A stretch of 17,946 bases of DNA from Pseudomonadota bacterium (GTDB lineage Bacteria; Pseudomonadota; Alphaproteobacteria; Rhizobiales; Devosiaceae), in assembly GCA_023390785.1 (NCBI GenBank), contig JAEWCE010000228.1:1-17946 (forward strand), given 5' to 3'. The translations under genes were made by a program, and so were the position numbers. Every line of letters starts with the position of its first letter. The stretch's first letter is position 1. The notes beneath the pieces were generated by a model. It was not told the DNA's origin. It saw nothing but the letters and a program-made list of their open reading frames with translations, and made no database searches. Shown piece by piece: positions 1-7,612 of this stretch.

Positions 1-60
1 CCCCCGGGGGTGGTTTAAAACTATTTGTAACGGGCGCCCGTGGGGGCCCCCCTTTCCCTT
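1..60. other. Low-complexity window edge, probable poor-quality contig end
   Basis: The first 60 bases consist mostly of runs of identical bases (C5G5, G5C6, AAAA, TTT, CCC) and a GC palindrome, quite unlike the balanced high-GC coding sequence that follows. No gene or known element is visible. The reading frame of the next gene stays open through this stretch without a credible protein sequence. The simplest reading is an assembly or read-end artefact. This is an inference from composition only. Confidence 0.5.
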
Positions 61-109
61 TCCAGCGCCGCTCGACAGGGGCGTGCCGCTTAGCTACAGC
101 GTCGGCCCC

Positions 110-427
110 ATGACCAGCTACATCGTACCCGAAACCGGCCCACTGCTCGCCAGCGAAGCCGATGCGCTCGATACCATCGGCGAGGCCTTGAGGCGACAGG
201 CCGATCTGGTGGTCATTCCCGTCGGCCGGCTGTCCCCGGACTTCTTCCGGCTTGCCAGCGGACTGGCAGGCGCCATGCTGCAGAAATTCACCAATTATCA
301 GTTGCGCGTCGCCATCGTCGGCGACATTTCGGCCTACACTGCGAAGTCGGCGCCACTGCGCGACTTTGTCGGCGAGTCCAATCGCCGCTGCCAGGTGCGC
401 TTCCTCACCTCGCCGGCCGATCTCTAG
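110..427 (+). CDS. DUF4180 domain protein, N-terminus uncertain
   Basis: From the ATG at 110 this encodes about 105 residues that match the DUF4180 family as I know it: VPETGPLLASEADALD near the start, a central LSPDFFRLASGLAGAMLQKF block, then LRVAIVGDIS and LRDFVGESNR near the end. The family has no established function; it is a small single-domain cytosolic protein with no signal peptide or membrane segment. A GTG at 83 in the same frame would add nine residues. Family members usually carry some 10-15 more residues before the VPETG block than the ATG form has, and the frame stays open to the window edge through low-quality sequence, so the true start may be upstream or damaged. No clear ribosome site precedes 110; an AGGGG lies too close to the GTG at 83. 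The MATE gene begins 36 bases downstream on the same strand, so the two could be co-transcribed. Confidence 0.7.
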   Translation: MTSYIVPETGPLLASEADALDTIGEALRRQADLVVIPVGRLSPDFFRLASGLAGAMLQKFTNYQLRVAIVGDISAYTAKSAPLRDFVGESNRRCQVRFLTSPADL

Positions 428-463
428 GCAAGACGTGCCGCATCGGCTACACCGCCGCGGCGA

Positions 464-1894
464 ATGGAACCCGAAATGAGCACACCAACGGCAGCGCCGG
501 CTCCCGGCGCCGCGTCATCATTGTCTGTGACGTTGAGCTGGGGTGCCGAATTCGGTGCCCTGTTCAAGCTCGGCTGGCCATTGATGGTGGCGCAGCTGGC
601 GCAGATCTCGCTCAACACCACCGACGTGGTGATGCTGAGTTGGCTGGGACCCAAATTCCTCGCGGCGGCAGCGCTCGCCAACGCGTTGTTCGTCGCCATG
701 CAGATCTTCGGCATGGGCATCGTCGAAGCCGTGGCGCCGATGGCGGCGCAGGCGCTGGGGGCGCACGATCTTCGCTCGGTCCGCCGTACCCTGCGCCAGG
801 GCATCTGGGCCGCGGTGCTGGTGTCGCTGCTGCTGTTCCCTGTCATCTGGAATATCGCTCCGATCTACTCCCTGCTCGGGCAGGACCCCGAGCTGGTGGA
901 CATGGCGGACCGGTTCATCCACTTCGTCATCTGGGCCATCTTTCCGGCGTTCCAGATCGTGGTGTTCCGCTCCTTCCTGAGCGCCCATGGTGCCACGCGC
1001 GTCATCCTGCTGATCACGGTCGCCGGTTTCTTCGTCAACGCCTTCTTCGACTGGCTGCTGATCTTCGGCAACTGGGGTTTCCCGCGGCTCCAGCTCGCCG
1101 GCGCCGGCATTGCCACCAGTTGCACCAGCTTTGCCATGCTGGTGCTGACCGTGGCATACACCGTGTGGCACCGGCGATTCCGCCGCTATCACGTGTTTCA
1201 CAATTTCTTCCGCCCGGACTGGCCGCGCTTCCGCGAACTGTTCCGCATCGGCATTCCGATCGGCGTCATGCGCCTCGCCGAGGTGCTATTGTTCACCTCG
1301 GCAGCTCTGCTGCAGGGATGGCTGGGCGAGGATGAGGTCGCGGCGCATGCCATCGCGCTGCAGCTCGCTTCGATCACCTTCATGGTGCCGCTCGGCATCA
1401 GCCAGGCGGCGACGGTGCGTGTCGGCCTGGCCTATGGCGAGCACGACCGCGAGGGCATCCGCCGCGCCGGCTGGATGGCACTGCTGGTAACGCTGCTGTT
1501 CATGGCGGCCGCGGCTGTCGCTTTCCTCCTCGCGCCCGGCTTCTTTGTCGGCCTGTTCCTCGATCCGGCCAATCCGGTGAACAGCCACGCCATCGCGCTT
1601 GCAACCAGCTACCTGATCGTCGCCGGCTTCTTCCAGCTGTTCGACGGCACGCAGGTGACGATGTCCGCCGCGCTCCGTGGTCTGTCCGACACCAAGATGC
1701 CACTGGTCATTGCGCTGATCGGCTACTGGATCGTCGGCTTTCCGGTGAGCTACCTGTTCGGGTTTCCGCTCGGCTTCCGTGGCGTCGGCATCTGGATGGG
1801 ACTGGCCGCCGGACTGGCAGCGGTCGGACTGGTGTTGACAGTGCGCTTTGCGCTCCGCGACCGCCTCGGGCTGACTACCGGAACGCCACTCTAG
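464..1894 (+). CDS. MATE family multidrug efflux transporter (NorM-like)
   Basis: Encodes a 476-residue, strongly hydrophobic inner-membrane protein with about twelve transmembrane segments in two homologous halves, the layout of MATE antiporters, which export cationic drugs or metabolites in exchange for Na+ or H+. The first half shows GWPLMVAQLAQISLNTTDVV followed by a GxxxxEAVAPMAAQALGA block typical of the MatE domain; the second half repeats the pattern around residues 260-300 (IGIPIGVMRLAEVLLF, then a stretch ending in VPLGISQAATVRVG). The length is normal for the NorM group. An ATG at 476 is an alternative start four codons in. The substrate cannot be told from sequence. The 3' end overlaps the end of miaA by four bases in convergent orientation, leaving no room for a separate terminator between them. 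Confidence 0.93.
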   Translation: MEPEMSTPTAAPAPGAASSLSVTLSWGAEFGALFKLGWPLMVAQLAQISLNTTDVVMLSWLGPKFLAAAALANALFVAMQIFGMGIVEAVAPMAAQALGAHDLRSVRRTLRQGIWAAVLVSLLLFPVIWNIAPIYSLLGQDPELVDMADRFIHFVIWAIFPAFQIVVFRSFLSAHGATRVILLITVAGFFVNAFFDWLLIFGNWGFPRLQLAGAGIATSCTSFAMLVLTVAYTVWHRRFRRYHVFHNFFRPDWPRFRELFRIGIPIGVMRLAEVLLFTSAALLQGWLGEDEVAAHAIALQLASITFMVPLGISQAATVRVGLAYGEHDREGIRRAGWMALLVTLLFMAAAAVAFLLAPGFFVGLFLDPANPVNSHAIALATSYLIVAGFFQLFDGTQVTMSAALRGLSDTKMPLVIALIGYWIVGFPVSYLFGFPLGFRGVGIWMGLAAGLAAVGLVLTVRFALRDRLGLTTGTPL

Positions 1895-2760
1895 CGATCG
1901 CGCCAACTCCACTCGGCCATGCGCGCCCGGAACCACGTGCGCTGTCGCTTGGCATACTGCCGCGTGGCGATCACCGCCCGTTCCACCATGGTGTCGCGAT
2001 CGATGCTGCCGGCAAGCCAATCCCCGATCTCGCGCACCCCGATGGCCTTCATCGCCGGCAATGTGGGGTCCAGGCCGCGCGCCAGCAGGTCGCGCACCTC
2101 CTCCACGGCGCCCTGCTCCAGCATCATGCCGAAGCGCGTCGCGATGCGCTGGCGCAGCACCTCGCGATCGGGGTTGAGGACAATGCGCTCCAGCCTCCAG
2201 CCGTCGAGCAGACCGCGCTGCGTCGTGTCCTGGAACGTCGCCAGCGACCGCCCCGTGGCACGCAGCACCGCAAGCGCACGAATGACGCGCTGCGGATCGG
2301 GCGCCTCGAGCCGCGCCGCGACCAACGGATCGCGTTCTGCGATCAGCCGGGTGCGCGCCGCGCGGTCGAGGCCACGCACCTCGTCCTCGGCCCACGTCAG
2401 CGCCTCGGGTGGCACTTCCGGGACATCGGCGAAGCCCTCGGTCAGCGCCGCGAAGTAGAGCCCGGTGCCGCCTACGAAGATCAGCGGCGCGTCGCCGGCT
2501 TCGCCGATCACGGCGGCCGCGGCGCGGGCCCAGCCGCCGGTCGAAAACCGCGTCTCGGGTGCCACCGTGCCATAGAGCCGATGCGGCACGGCTGCTATCT
2601 CGTCCGGCCCCGGCCGCGCCGTCAGCACGCGCAGGCCGGCATAGACCTGCAGCGCGTCGGTATTGACCACGACTCCGCCGGTTTCGCGCGCCCTGGCCAG
2701 CGCCAAAGCCGACTTGCCGCTGGCAGTCGGACCCGCTATCAGAACCGCGCTTTTGTTCAC
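1891..2760 (-). CDS. miaA: tRNA dimethylallyltransferase MiaA
   Basis: A 289-residue protein that transfers a dimethylallyl group to N6 of adenosine 37 in tRNAs reading codons that start with U, the first step towards ms2i6A. The P-loop GPTASGKS lies at residues 10-17. The substrate-binding segment follows at residues 33-40 as NTDALQVY, a variant of the common NADSMQVY with the Asp and Gln kept. GGTGLYF lies near residue 98 and a basic block AKRQRTWFRARM near the C-terminus. The length is slightly below the E. coli enzyme, mostly by a short C-terminal tail, as is common. The start is a GTG, preceded by a GGAG ten bases upstream; the protein begins exactly where the family begins, so an upstream start is unlikely. 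It diverges from serB with only 14 bases between start codons and overlaps the MATE gene by four bases at its 3' end. Confidence 0.96.
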   Translation of the reverse strand: MNKSAVLIAGPTASGKSALALARARETGGVVVNTDALQVYAGLRVLTARPGPDEIAAVPHRLYGTVAPETRFSTGGWARAAAAVIGEAGDAPLIFVGGTGLYFAALTEGFADVPEVPPEALTWAEDEVRGLDRAARTRLIAERDPLVAARLEAPDPQRVIRALAVLRATGRSLATFQDTTQRGLLDGWRLERIVLNPDREVLRQRIATRFGMMLEQGAVEEVRDLLARGLDPTLPAMKAIGVREIGDWLAGSIDRDTMVERAVIATRQYAKRQRTWFRARMAEWSWRDR

Positions 2761-2774
2761 CCGAGCCCCGCTCC

Positions 2775-3647
2775 GTGTCCGTTCTTTGCCTCATCGCCAA
2801 TCCCGCCGAGCCGGCGATCGATACCGCGCTCATGAACGCGGTACACAGCGTCGTCGGCGGCGAGATCAACGTGCTCAACCAGCGCATCGCGGTCGAGTTC
2901 GTCAAGCCCAGGCTCGCGACCGCAGTCGAGGCGGCGCGCGAACTGGTCGCCGGCAAGCCGATCGATGTGGCACAGGTACCGCTGGCGCATCGCCGCAAGC
3001 GGCTGCTGATCGCCGACATGGACTCCACCATGATCGAGCAGGAGTGCATCGACGAGCTCGCCGCGGCGGTTGGCATCAAGGCGGAAGTCGCCGCCATCAC
3101 TGCCCGGGCCATGAATGGTGAGCTCGATTTCGCGCAGGCGCTCAGGACTCGCGTCAAGCTGCTCAAGGGGCTCCCTCGCGCGCGCATCGAAGAGATTCGG
3201 CGCGAGCAGATCACGCTGGCGCCGGGCGGCCGGGCGCTGGTGCAGACGATGAAGACACATGGGGCCTTCACGTCGCTCGTTTCGGGCGGATTCACCTTCT
3301 TTGCCGACTACATCGGCAAGCGTATCGGCTTCGACGAAGCGATGGCCAACATCCTCGAATTCGAGGGAGACCTGCTCACCGGCACGGTGGCCGATCCGAT
3401 CCTTGGCAAGGAGGCCAAGCTCAGCCGGCTGCTGACGCTCGCGGCGTACCACGACATCCCGCTGGCGGCGACGCTGGCGGTCGGCGATGGCGCCAACGAT
3501 CTCGAGATGATCAAGGCCGCTGGCCTCGGCGTGGCGCTGCATGCGAAACCGGTGGTCGCGGCGCAGGCCGCGGTGCGGATCGACCATGGCGACCTCACCG
3601 CCCTACTCTACCTGCAGGGCTATGAGGAGGACGAAATCGTCCGCTGA
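2775..3647 (+). CDS. serB: Phosphoserine phosphatase SerB
   Basis: A 290-residue cytosolic HAD-superfamily enzyme catalysing the last step of serine synthesis, hydrolysis of O-phospho-L-serine. HAD motif I is DMDSTMIEQE at residues 81-90, with D81 and D83 the expected nucleophile and acid/base. Motif II is the Ser in SLVSGGFTFFADYIG, motif III a Lys near GKEAKL, and motif IV VGDGANDLEMIKAAGLGVAL. An N-terminal segment of about 75 residues precedes the catalytic domain, as in other alphaproteobacterial SerB proteins. The start is a GTG with no strong Shine-Dalgarno; MSVLCLIANP matches the usual family beginning, which supports it. Because miaA starts 14 bases away on the other strand, the serB promoter must lie inside miaA. 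serB ends 18 bases before the stop of the convergent Do protease gene. Confidence 0.96.
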   Translation: MSVLCLIANPAEPAIDTALMNAVHSVVGGEINVLNQRIAVEFVKPRLATAVEAARELVAGKPIDVAQVPLAHRRKRLLIADMDSTMIEQECIDELAAAVGIKAEVAAITARAMNGELDFAQALRTRVKLLKGLPRARIEEIRREQITLAPGGRALVQTMKTHGAFTSLVSGGFTFFADYIGKRIGFDEAMANILEFEGDLLTGTVADPILGKEAKLSRLLTLAAYHDIPLAATLAVGDGANDLEMIKAAGLGVALHAKPVVAAQAAVRIDHGDLTALLYLQGYEEDEIVR

Positions 3648-3665
3648 CGCACGCCCGTACCGACC

Positions 3666-5135
3666 CTACCCTGCCAGTCTGACCGCAATGAAGCGGTGCG
3701 AGCCGGTCGGGTCGGTCACCTTGAACAATACCGCCGGCCGTCCTGCCTCCTTGGCGGCGTTCACCTTCTCGGTCACGTCGGCGACGGTGTCGACCTTCTG
3801 CTGGTTGACCTCTGAAATGACGAGACCCGCGATCAGCCCCTGCTTTTCGGCATCGGACCCCTTCACCACCTCAGTAATGACGAGGCCCTTCGCGTCGGCC
3901 GACAGCGCGTAGGTCTTGCGGGCGCCGGCGTCCACCGGGCCCAAATCGAGCCCCAGCATCTCCTTGAGTCCGGGCGGCGGACCGACCGGCTCGTCGAGAT
4001 CCGGGCCGGGCGTGGTGTTCTTGGGCTGCTCGGCGGCGGCGATTACCTGTTCGCCCGCCTCCAGCCGGCCGAGCTTGATCTTGAGCGTCATCTCCTTGCC
4101 GCCGCGCAACAACGTCACCGCGGCATCCGAGCCCACGGCGGTTTCGGCCACGAAGCGCGACAGGTCGCGCATCTTCCTGATCGCCTTGCCGTTGAACTGC
4201 AGGATCAGGTCACCCTCGTCGATTACGCCGTCGGACGGGCCGGTCTTGGTGACGCTCACCACCAGTGCGCCGTCGGCATTGGGCCGGCCGAGACTATCGG
4301 CGATATCCGGCGTCACCTCCTGGATATTGACACCGAGCCAGCCACGCCGCGTCTCGCCATACTCGGCCAGTTGTTCGACAACCGGTCGCGCCAGGTTCAC
4401 CGGTACGGCGAAACCGATGCCCAGCGACGAGCCGCCGCGGGCGATGATGGCCGTATTGATGCCCACCACCTTGCCGTCCATGTCGAACAGCGGCCCTCCG
4501 GAGTTGCCCTGGTTGATGGCCGCATCGGTCTGGATGAAGTCATCGTACGGGCCCTCCTGGATGTCGCGGTTGCGCGCCGACACGATGCCGAGGCTCACCG
4601 AGCCACCCAGCCCAAACGGGTTGCCGATGGCCATCACCCAGTCGCCGACCAGCGCCGTGTCGCTGTCGCCGAAGCTGACGAAGGGCAAAGGATGGCCGGC
4701 GTCGACCTTGATCACCGCGAGGTCGGCCTTGTCGTCGGCCCCCACCAGCTTGGCCGGCAGGCGCGTGCCGTCGGTCAGCATCACGGTGATCTCGTCGGCG
4801 CCGTCGATGACGTGGTTGTTGGTGACGATGGTGCCGTCGGCCTTGATGATAAAGCCCGAGCCGAGGCTGCGTGCCTCCTGCTCGGCCTCGGGGCCCTGAC
4901 CCTGGTTGGGATTGAGGTCGTCGAACAGATCGTTGAGCGGCGAGCCCTCCGGCGCCTTGGGAAATTCCTGGCCGTTGCCGCCGATGTGCTTGCTGGTGCC
5001 GATATTGACCACCGCCGGCGACAGCTCGGCGGCCAGCTTGGCCACCGATTCCGGCCCCTTGGCGAACACCTCCACCGGCGCGGCAAGGCTCAGCGCGGCT
5101 ATGGCCACCAGCGCCTTGGCAAGCACGAATCTCAT
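3666..5135 (-). CDS. DegP/Do-family periplasmic serine endoprotease
   Basis: From the ATG at 5135 this encodes 489 residues of an HtrA/DegP-type protease that degrades or refolds damaged envelope proteins. A signal peptide is evident (MRFVLAK, then a hydrophobic core, VFAKG near residue 27). The trypsin-like domain carries the catalytic triad at H108 (TNNHVIDGA), D138 (DDKADLAVIKVD) and S212 (NQGNSGGPLFD). Two PDZ domains follow, the first around RRGWLGVNIQEVTPDIA, the second in the last 100 residues, separated by a Pro-rich linker. An upstream ATG at 5174 would put 13 polar residues before the signal peptide and is less likely; a purine-rich GGGGGACCGGAAG sits just before 5135. It follows hflK-hflC on the same strand, a linkage I recall from Rhizobiales, but a terminator-like hairpin between hflC and this gene suggests separate transcription. 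Whether it is best named DegP or DegQ cannot be settled here. Confidence 0.94.
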   Translation of the reverse strand: MRFVLAKALVAIAALSLAAPVEVFAKGPESVAKLAAELSPAVVNIGTSKHIGGNGQEFPKAPEGSPLNDLFDDLNPNQGQGPEAEQEARSLGSGFIIKADGTIVTNNHVIDGADEITVMLTDGTRLPAKLVGADDKADLAVIKVDAGHPLPFVSFGDSDTALVGDWVMAIGNPFGLGGSVSLGIVSARNRDIQEGPYDDFIQTDAAINQGNSGGPLFDMDGKVVGINTAIIARGGSSLGIGFAVPVNLARPVVEQLAEYGETRRGWLGVNIQEVTPDIADSLGRPNADGALVVSVTKTGPSDGVIDEGDLILQFNGKAIRKMRDLSRFVAETAVGSDAAVTLLRGGKEMTLKIKLGRLEAGEQVIAAAEQPKNTTPGPDLDEPVGPPPGLKEMLGLDLGPVDAGARKTYALSADAKGLVITEVVKGSDAEKQGLIAGLVISEVNQQKVDTVADVTEKVNAAKEAGRPAVLFKVTDPTGSHRFIAVRLAG

Positions 5136-5205
5136 CTTCCGGTCCCCCGCCCTGTTGGCCGCACTTGAAAGCAACTGCCTCCATCGTACAAGCCGCGCGG
5201 CCGCA

Positions 5206-5238
5206 CGAAAAGTTGAGGCCGGCGATTGCTCGCCGGCC
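5206..5238 (-). terminator. Terminator-like hairpin after hflC
   Basis: On the minus strand a perfect 9-base-pair stem GGCCGGCGA / TCGCCGGCC closes a GCAA tetraloop (arms at 5217-5225 and 5230-5238) and is followed by TCAACTTTTC. It begins about 38 bases beyond the hflC stop. The stem is very strong and the T-tract short and interrupted, so it may be a weak intrinsic terminator or a 3'-end stabilising hairpin. It would end or attenuate hflKC transcription before the Do protease gene. Confidence 0.55.
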
Positions 5239-5275
5239 GCAAAACTAGCTCCCGCTCGATGGCAACAGAAAGGCG

Positions 5276-6427
5276 CTATTGCGCGGCGCTCGAGGGCAAC
5301 TCGGACGAGATGCTCGGCGCCACGATTGTGCCATCGGGATTGACGGCCGTCGGCGCCGCCTCGCTGCTGGGCAGCGGCGAGGGTTCGCTGGCGCTGGCAT
5401 CGGGGGCAACCGGTACCGCCGGAGCCCCGACCACGCCGCTGTCGACCGGCGCGCCCACATTGTCAGGCGGCAACTGGTCGGACGGCGCGGGCGCCGTGAC
5501 CTCCGACGACGGCAGCGGTGCGATGCCGTTGGGCGCCGCCGGTTGCGGCACCGTGCCATTGAGCGTGTCGGCCTTGAAGTAGCGGAAGAATTCGCTGTCG
5601 GGCGACAGCACCATCGAGGTACCGGAGCTGCCCAGTGCCGTCCGGTAGGATTCCAGCGACCGATAGAATTCAAAGAATTCCGGGTCGGCGCCATAGGCGG
5701 AGGCAAAGATGGCCGAACGCTGGGCATCGCCCTGGCCGCGGAGAATCTCGCTGTCCTTGTTGGCGGCGGCGACAATCTCCACCGCCTGGCGGTCGGCGAT
5801 GGCCTTGAGCGACTACGCCGCCTGCTGGCCGCCGGCTCGGATTGCCGCTGCCTGCGCCAGACGTTCCGCCGACATACGGTCGAAGGTCTGCTTGGAAACG
5901 TCAGCCGTAAGGTCGGTCCTGAGGATCCGCACGTCGGTCACGTCAATGCCGAGGTCACTCATGCCCGGCCGGATCAGGTCGCGGGCTTCGCGCATCATGG
6001 CCGGCCGCTCGGCCGACAGCGCCGCGTCGAAATTTCGCTGGCCATAGACCTGCCGCAGCGCGGCGTCGAAGCGGGTGGCAATGCGCTGCTCAGCGAGATC
6101 GAGGTCGCCCTGGGCACGCTCGCGGAACTTCACCGGATCATCGATGCGGTAGGTCAGGAACGCGTCCACCACGTAGGTCGCGCCGTCGCTCACCTGCAAC
6201 TGCATGTTGGCGATGTCGTAGCGCAGCAGCCGGTCTTCGATGAGTTGCACCGTGTCGACCAGATTGGTTGGCAGCTTGAAATACAGCCCGGGCTCGGTGC
6301 GGACCGCGGCAATCTGGCCGAAGCGCAACACGATGGCCTGCTGGCGTACGTTCACCACATAGATGGACGAGGCGAGCAGGTAGATGATGACAACCAGCGC
6401 AATTCCGCCGGCAATGAGTCTGTTCAT
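5276..6427 (-). pseudogene. hflC: hflC, FtsH-modulating SPFH protein, interrupted by in-frame TAG
   Basis: HflC pairs with HflK to form the membrane-anchored SPFH cage that surrounds and restrains the FtsH protease. The N-terminal part (204 residues from 6427) has one membrane anchor at about residues 5-24, then the SPFH core starting VVNVRQQAIVLRFGQIAAV. It reads normally to AERLAQAAAIRAGGQQAA and then meets a TAG at 5813-5815. In the same frame beyond the stop the expected HflC sequence continues without loss: SLKAIADRQAVEIVAAANKD, SEILRGQGDAQRSAIFASAY, EFFEFYRSLESY, SPDSEFFRYF. No bases are missing and the frame is unchanged, so this is a single-codon nonsense change; a C-to-T change from CAG would explain it. 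The last 90 or so residues form an unusual Pro/Ser/Ala-rich tail. hflC starts three bases after hflK ends, with a GGGGAA site inside hflK. It may be a true mutation or a base-call error. Confidence 0.85.
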
Positions 6428-6430
6428 GGC

Positions 6431-7549
6431 TCAGTTCCCCGTGGCGGTGCTGGAGGATGGCGCGGACGACGAATTGTCTTGCGCCGGCGAGGCCGGCCGG
6501 AGGGCCGGCAGCGGCAGGTAGGGCAGCACGCCGCCCGCACCTGAGGCACCCGGTTCGATCACCACCTTGCTGGCGCCACCCAGGACCTGCTCCATGGTCT
6601 CGAGATAGAGACGGCGGCGCGTTACCTCGGGAGCCTTGGCGTACTCGTTGTAGATAGACACGAAGCGCGCAGCCTCGCCTTCGGCCTCCTGCACCACGCG
6701 GCTCTTATAGGCCGCAGCGTCCTCGCGCACCTTGGCCGCCTGGCCGCGGGCATTGCCGAGGAGCGTGTTGGCGTAGTTGCGGGCGTCCTCCTGGTACTTC
6801 TGCTGGTCCTGCTGCGCCCGCTGCACTTCGGCAAAGGCGTCGCTGACTTCCGGCGGCGGCGCCACGTTCTCGATATTCACCTGATCGATGTGCACGCCCA
6901 GCTTGTAGCTATCGAGGATGGTCTGGATGATCTGCTGCACCTCGGTCTGGATACCGGCGCGGTCGGAGCGGAAAATCTCCGTCGCCGGACTGCGGCCGAC
7001 CACTTCGCGCATGGCGCTTTCGGCGGTGGCGCGCACCATGTCGTCCGGATCCTTGACGTCGTAGAGATAGGCCTTGGGATCGTCGATGGTCCACAGCACA
7101 GAGAATTTGGCGTCGACGATGTTCTGGTCCGACGTCAGCATCACGCCGTCATTGTTGCTGGTGCCGTTACGCGACGACACCGAACCGATCTCGGTCTTGT
7201 TCTGGGTGGTCTTGATGCGCTCGACGTTCTGGATCGGCCACCACATGAAGTGCAGGCCCGGCCCGCTCAACTGGTCGGAGGGCTTGCCGAAGGTGGTCTC
7301 GACGCCCCGCTCCTGCACGTCGATGGTGTAGATCGAATTGAACAGCCAGAAGACGACGATGACCGCCACACCGCCGACAATGGCCCAGCGGCCGCCCGGG
7401 AAGCCGCCCTGGAACTGGTTACGGCCGCGATTGAGGATATCTTCGAGACTTGGAGTGCCGCCGCGCCGCGGCCCGCCCTGTGGTGCCTGCCCCCACGGCC
7501 CGCCGCTATTGTTGTTGCGGCCACCGCCGGTATTGTTGTCCCAGGGCAT
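6431..7549 (-). CDS. hflK: HflK, FtsH protease modulator (SPFH family)
   Basis: A 372-residue membrane protein, the partner of HflC in the complex that regulates FtsH turnover of membrane proteins. It opens with the Asn/Gly-rich cytoplasmic segment typical of HflK (MPWDNNTGGGRNNNSGGPWG), has one transmembrane helix at about residues 54-73, then the SPFH domain beginning YTIDVQERGVETTFGKPSD. The helical region includes AEVQRAQQDQQKYQEDARNY and the conserved AASKSRVV-like AAYKSRVVQEAEGEAARF block, ending in a Ser/Ala-rich tail. The ATG is preceded by AAAGGTG at normal spacing. Its own promoter lies at the folA stop codon, so hflK-hflC can be expressed apart from folA. The protein is intact, so if hflC is truly broken, HflK would be left without a full partner. 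Confidence 0.96.
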   Translation of the reverse strand: MPWDNNTGGGRNNNSGGPWGQAPQGGPRRGGTPSLEDILNRGRNQFQGGFPGGRWAIVGGVAVIVVFWLFNSIYTIDVQERGVETTFGKPSDQLSGPGLHFMWWPIQNVERIKTTQNKTEIGSVSSRNGTSNNDGVMLTSDQNIVDAKFSVLWTIDDPKAYLYDVKDPDDMVRATAESAMREVVGRSPATEIFRSDRAGIQTEVQQIIQTILDSYKLGVHIDQVNIENVAPPPEVSDAFAEVQRAQQDQQKYQEDARNYANTLLGNARGQAAKVREDAAAYKSRVVQEAEGEAARFVSIYNEYAKAPEVTRRRLYLETMEQVLGGASKVVIEPGASGAGGVLPYLPLPALRPASPAQDNSSSAPSSSTATGN

Positions 7550-7583
7550 CTGACACCTTTCGAACGTCCTGATATTGCCGCCC

Positions 7584-7612
7584 TATATAGGGGCGCAGTT
7601 TTTGCCGATCAA
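7584..7612 (-). promoter_or_regulatory. Sigma-70-type promoter of hflKC
   Basis: On the minus strand TTGATC (7607-7612) is followed after exactly 17 bases by TATATA (7584-7589; in the CTATAT register the spacer is 16). This fits the CTTGAC-N17-CTATAT consensus reported for rhizobial housekeeping promoters. The -35 overlaps the folA stop codon. The -10 lies in the 12-base palindrome CCCTATATAGGG at 7581-7592. Transcription would begin roughly 25-30 bases before the hflK ATG. Confidence 0.6.

Noticed and set aside
1286..3295. Long minus-strand open frame of 669 codons across the MATE 3' end, miaA and serB
   Set aside because: It lies in another frame to miaA and antisense to MATE and serB, all three of which have clear family motifs. 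Its protein is low-complexity Arg/Ala/Gly-rich, as expected of a shadow frame in GC-rich DNA.
5813..5815. TAG in hflC as a programmed pyrrolysine or read-through codon
   Set aside because: No pyrrolysine system is expected in this group, no special downstream structure was seen, and HflC is not known to use recoding. A mutation or a base-call error is simpler.
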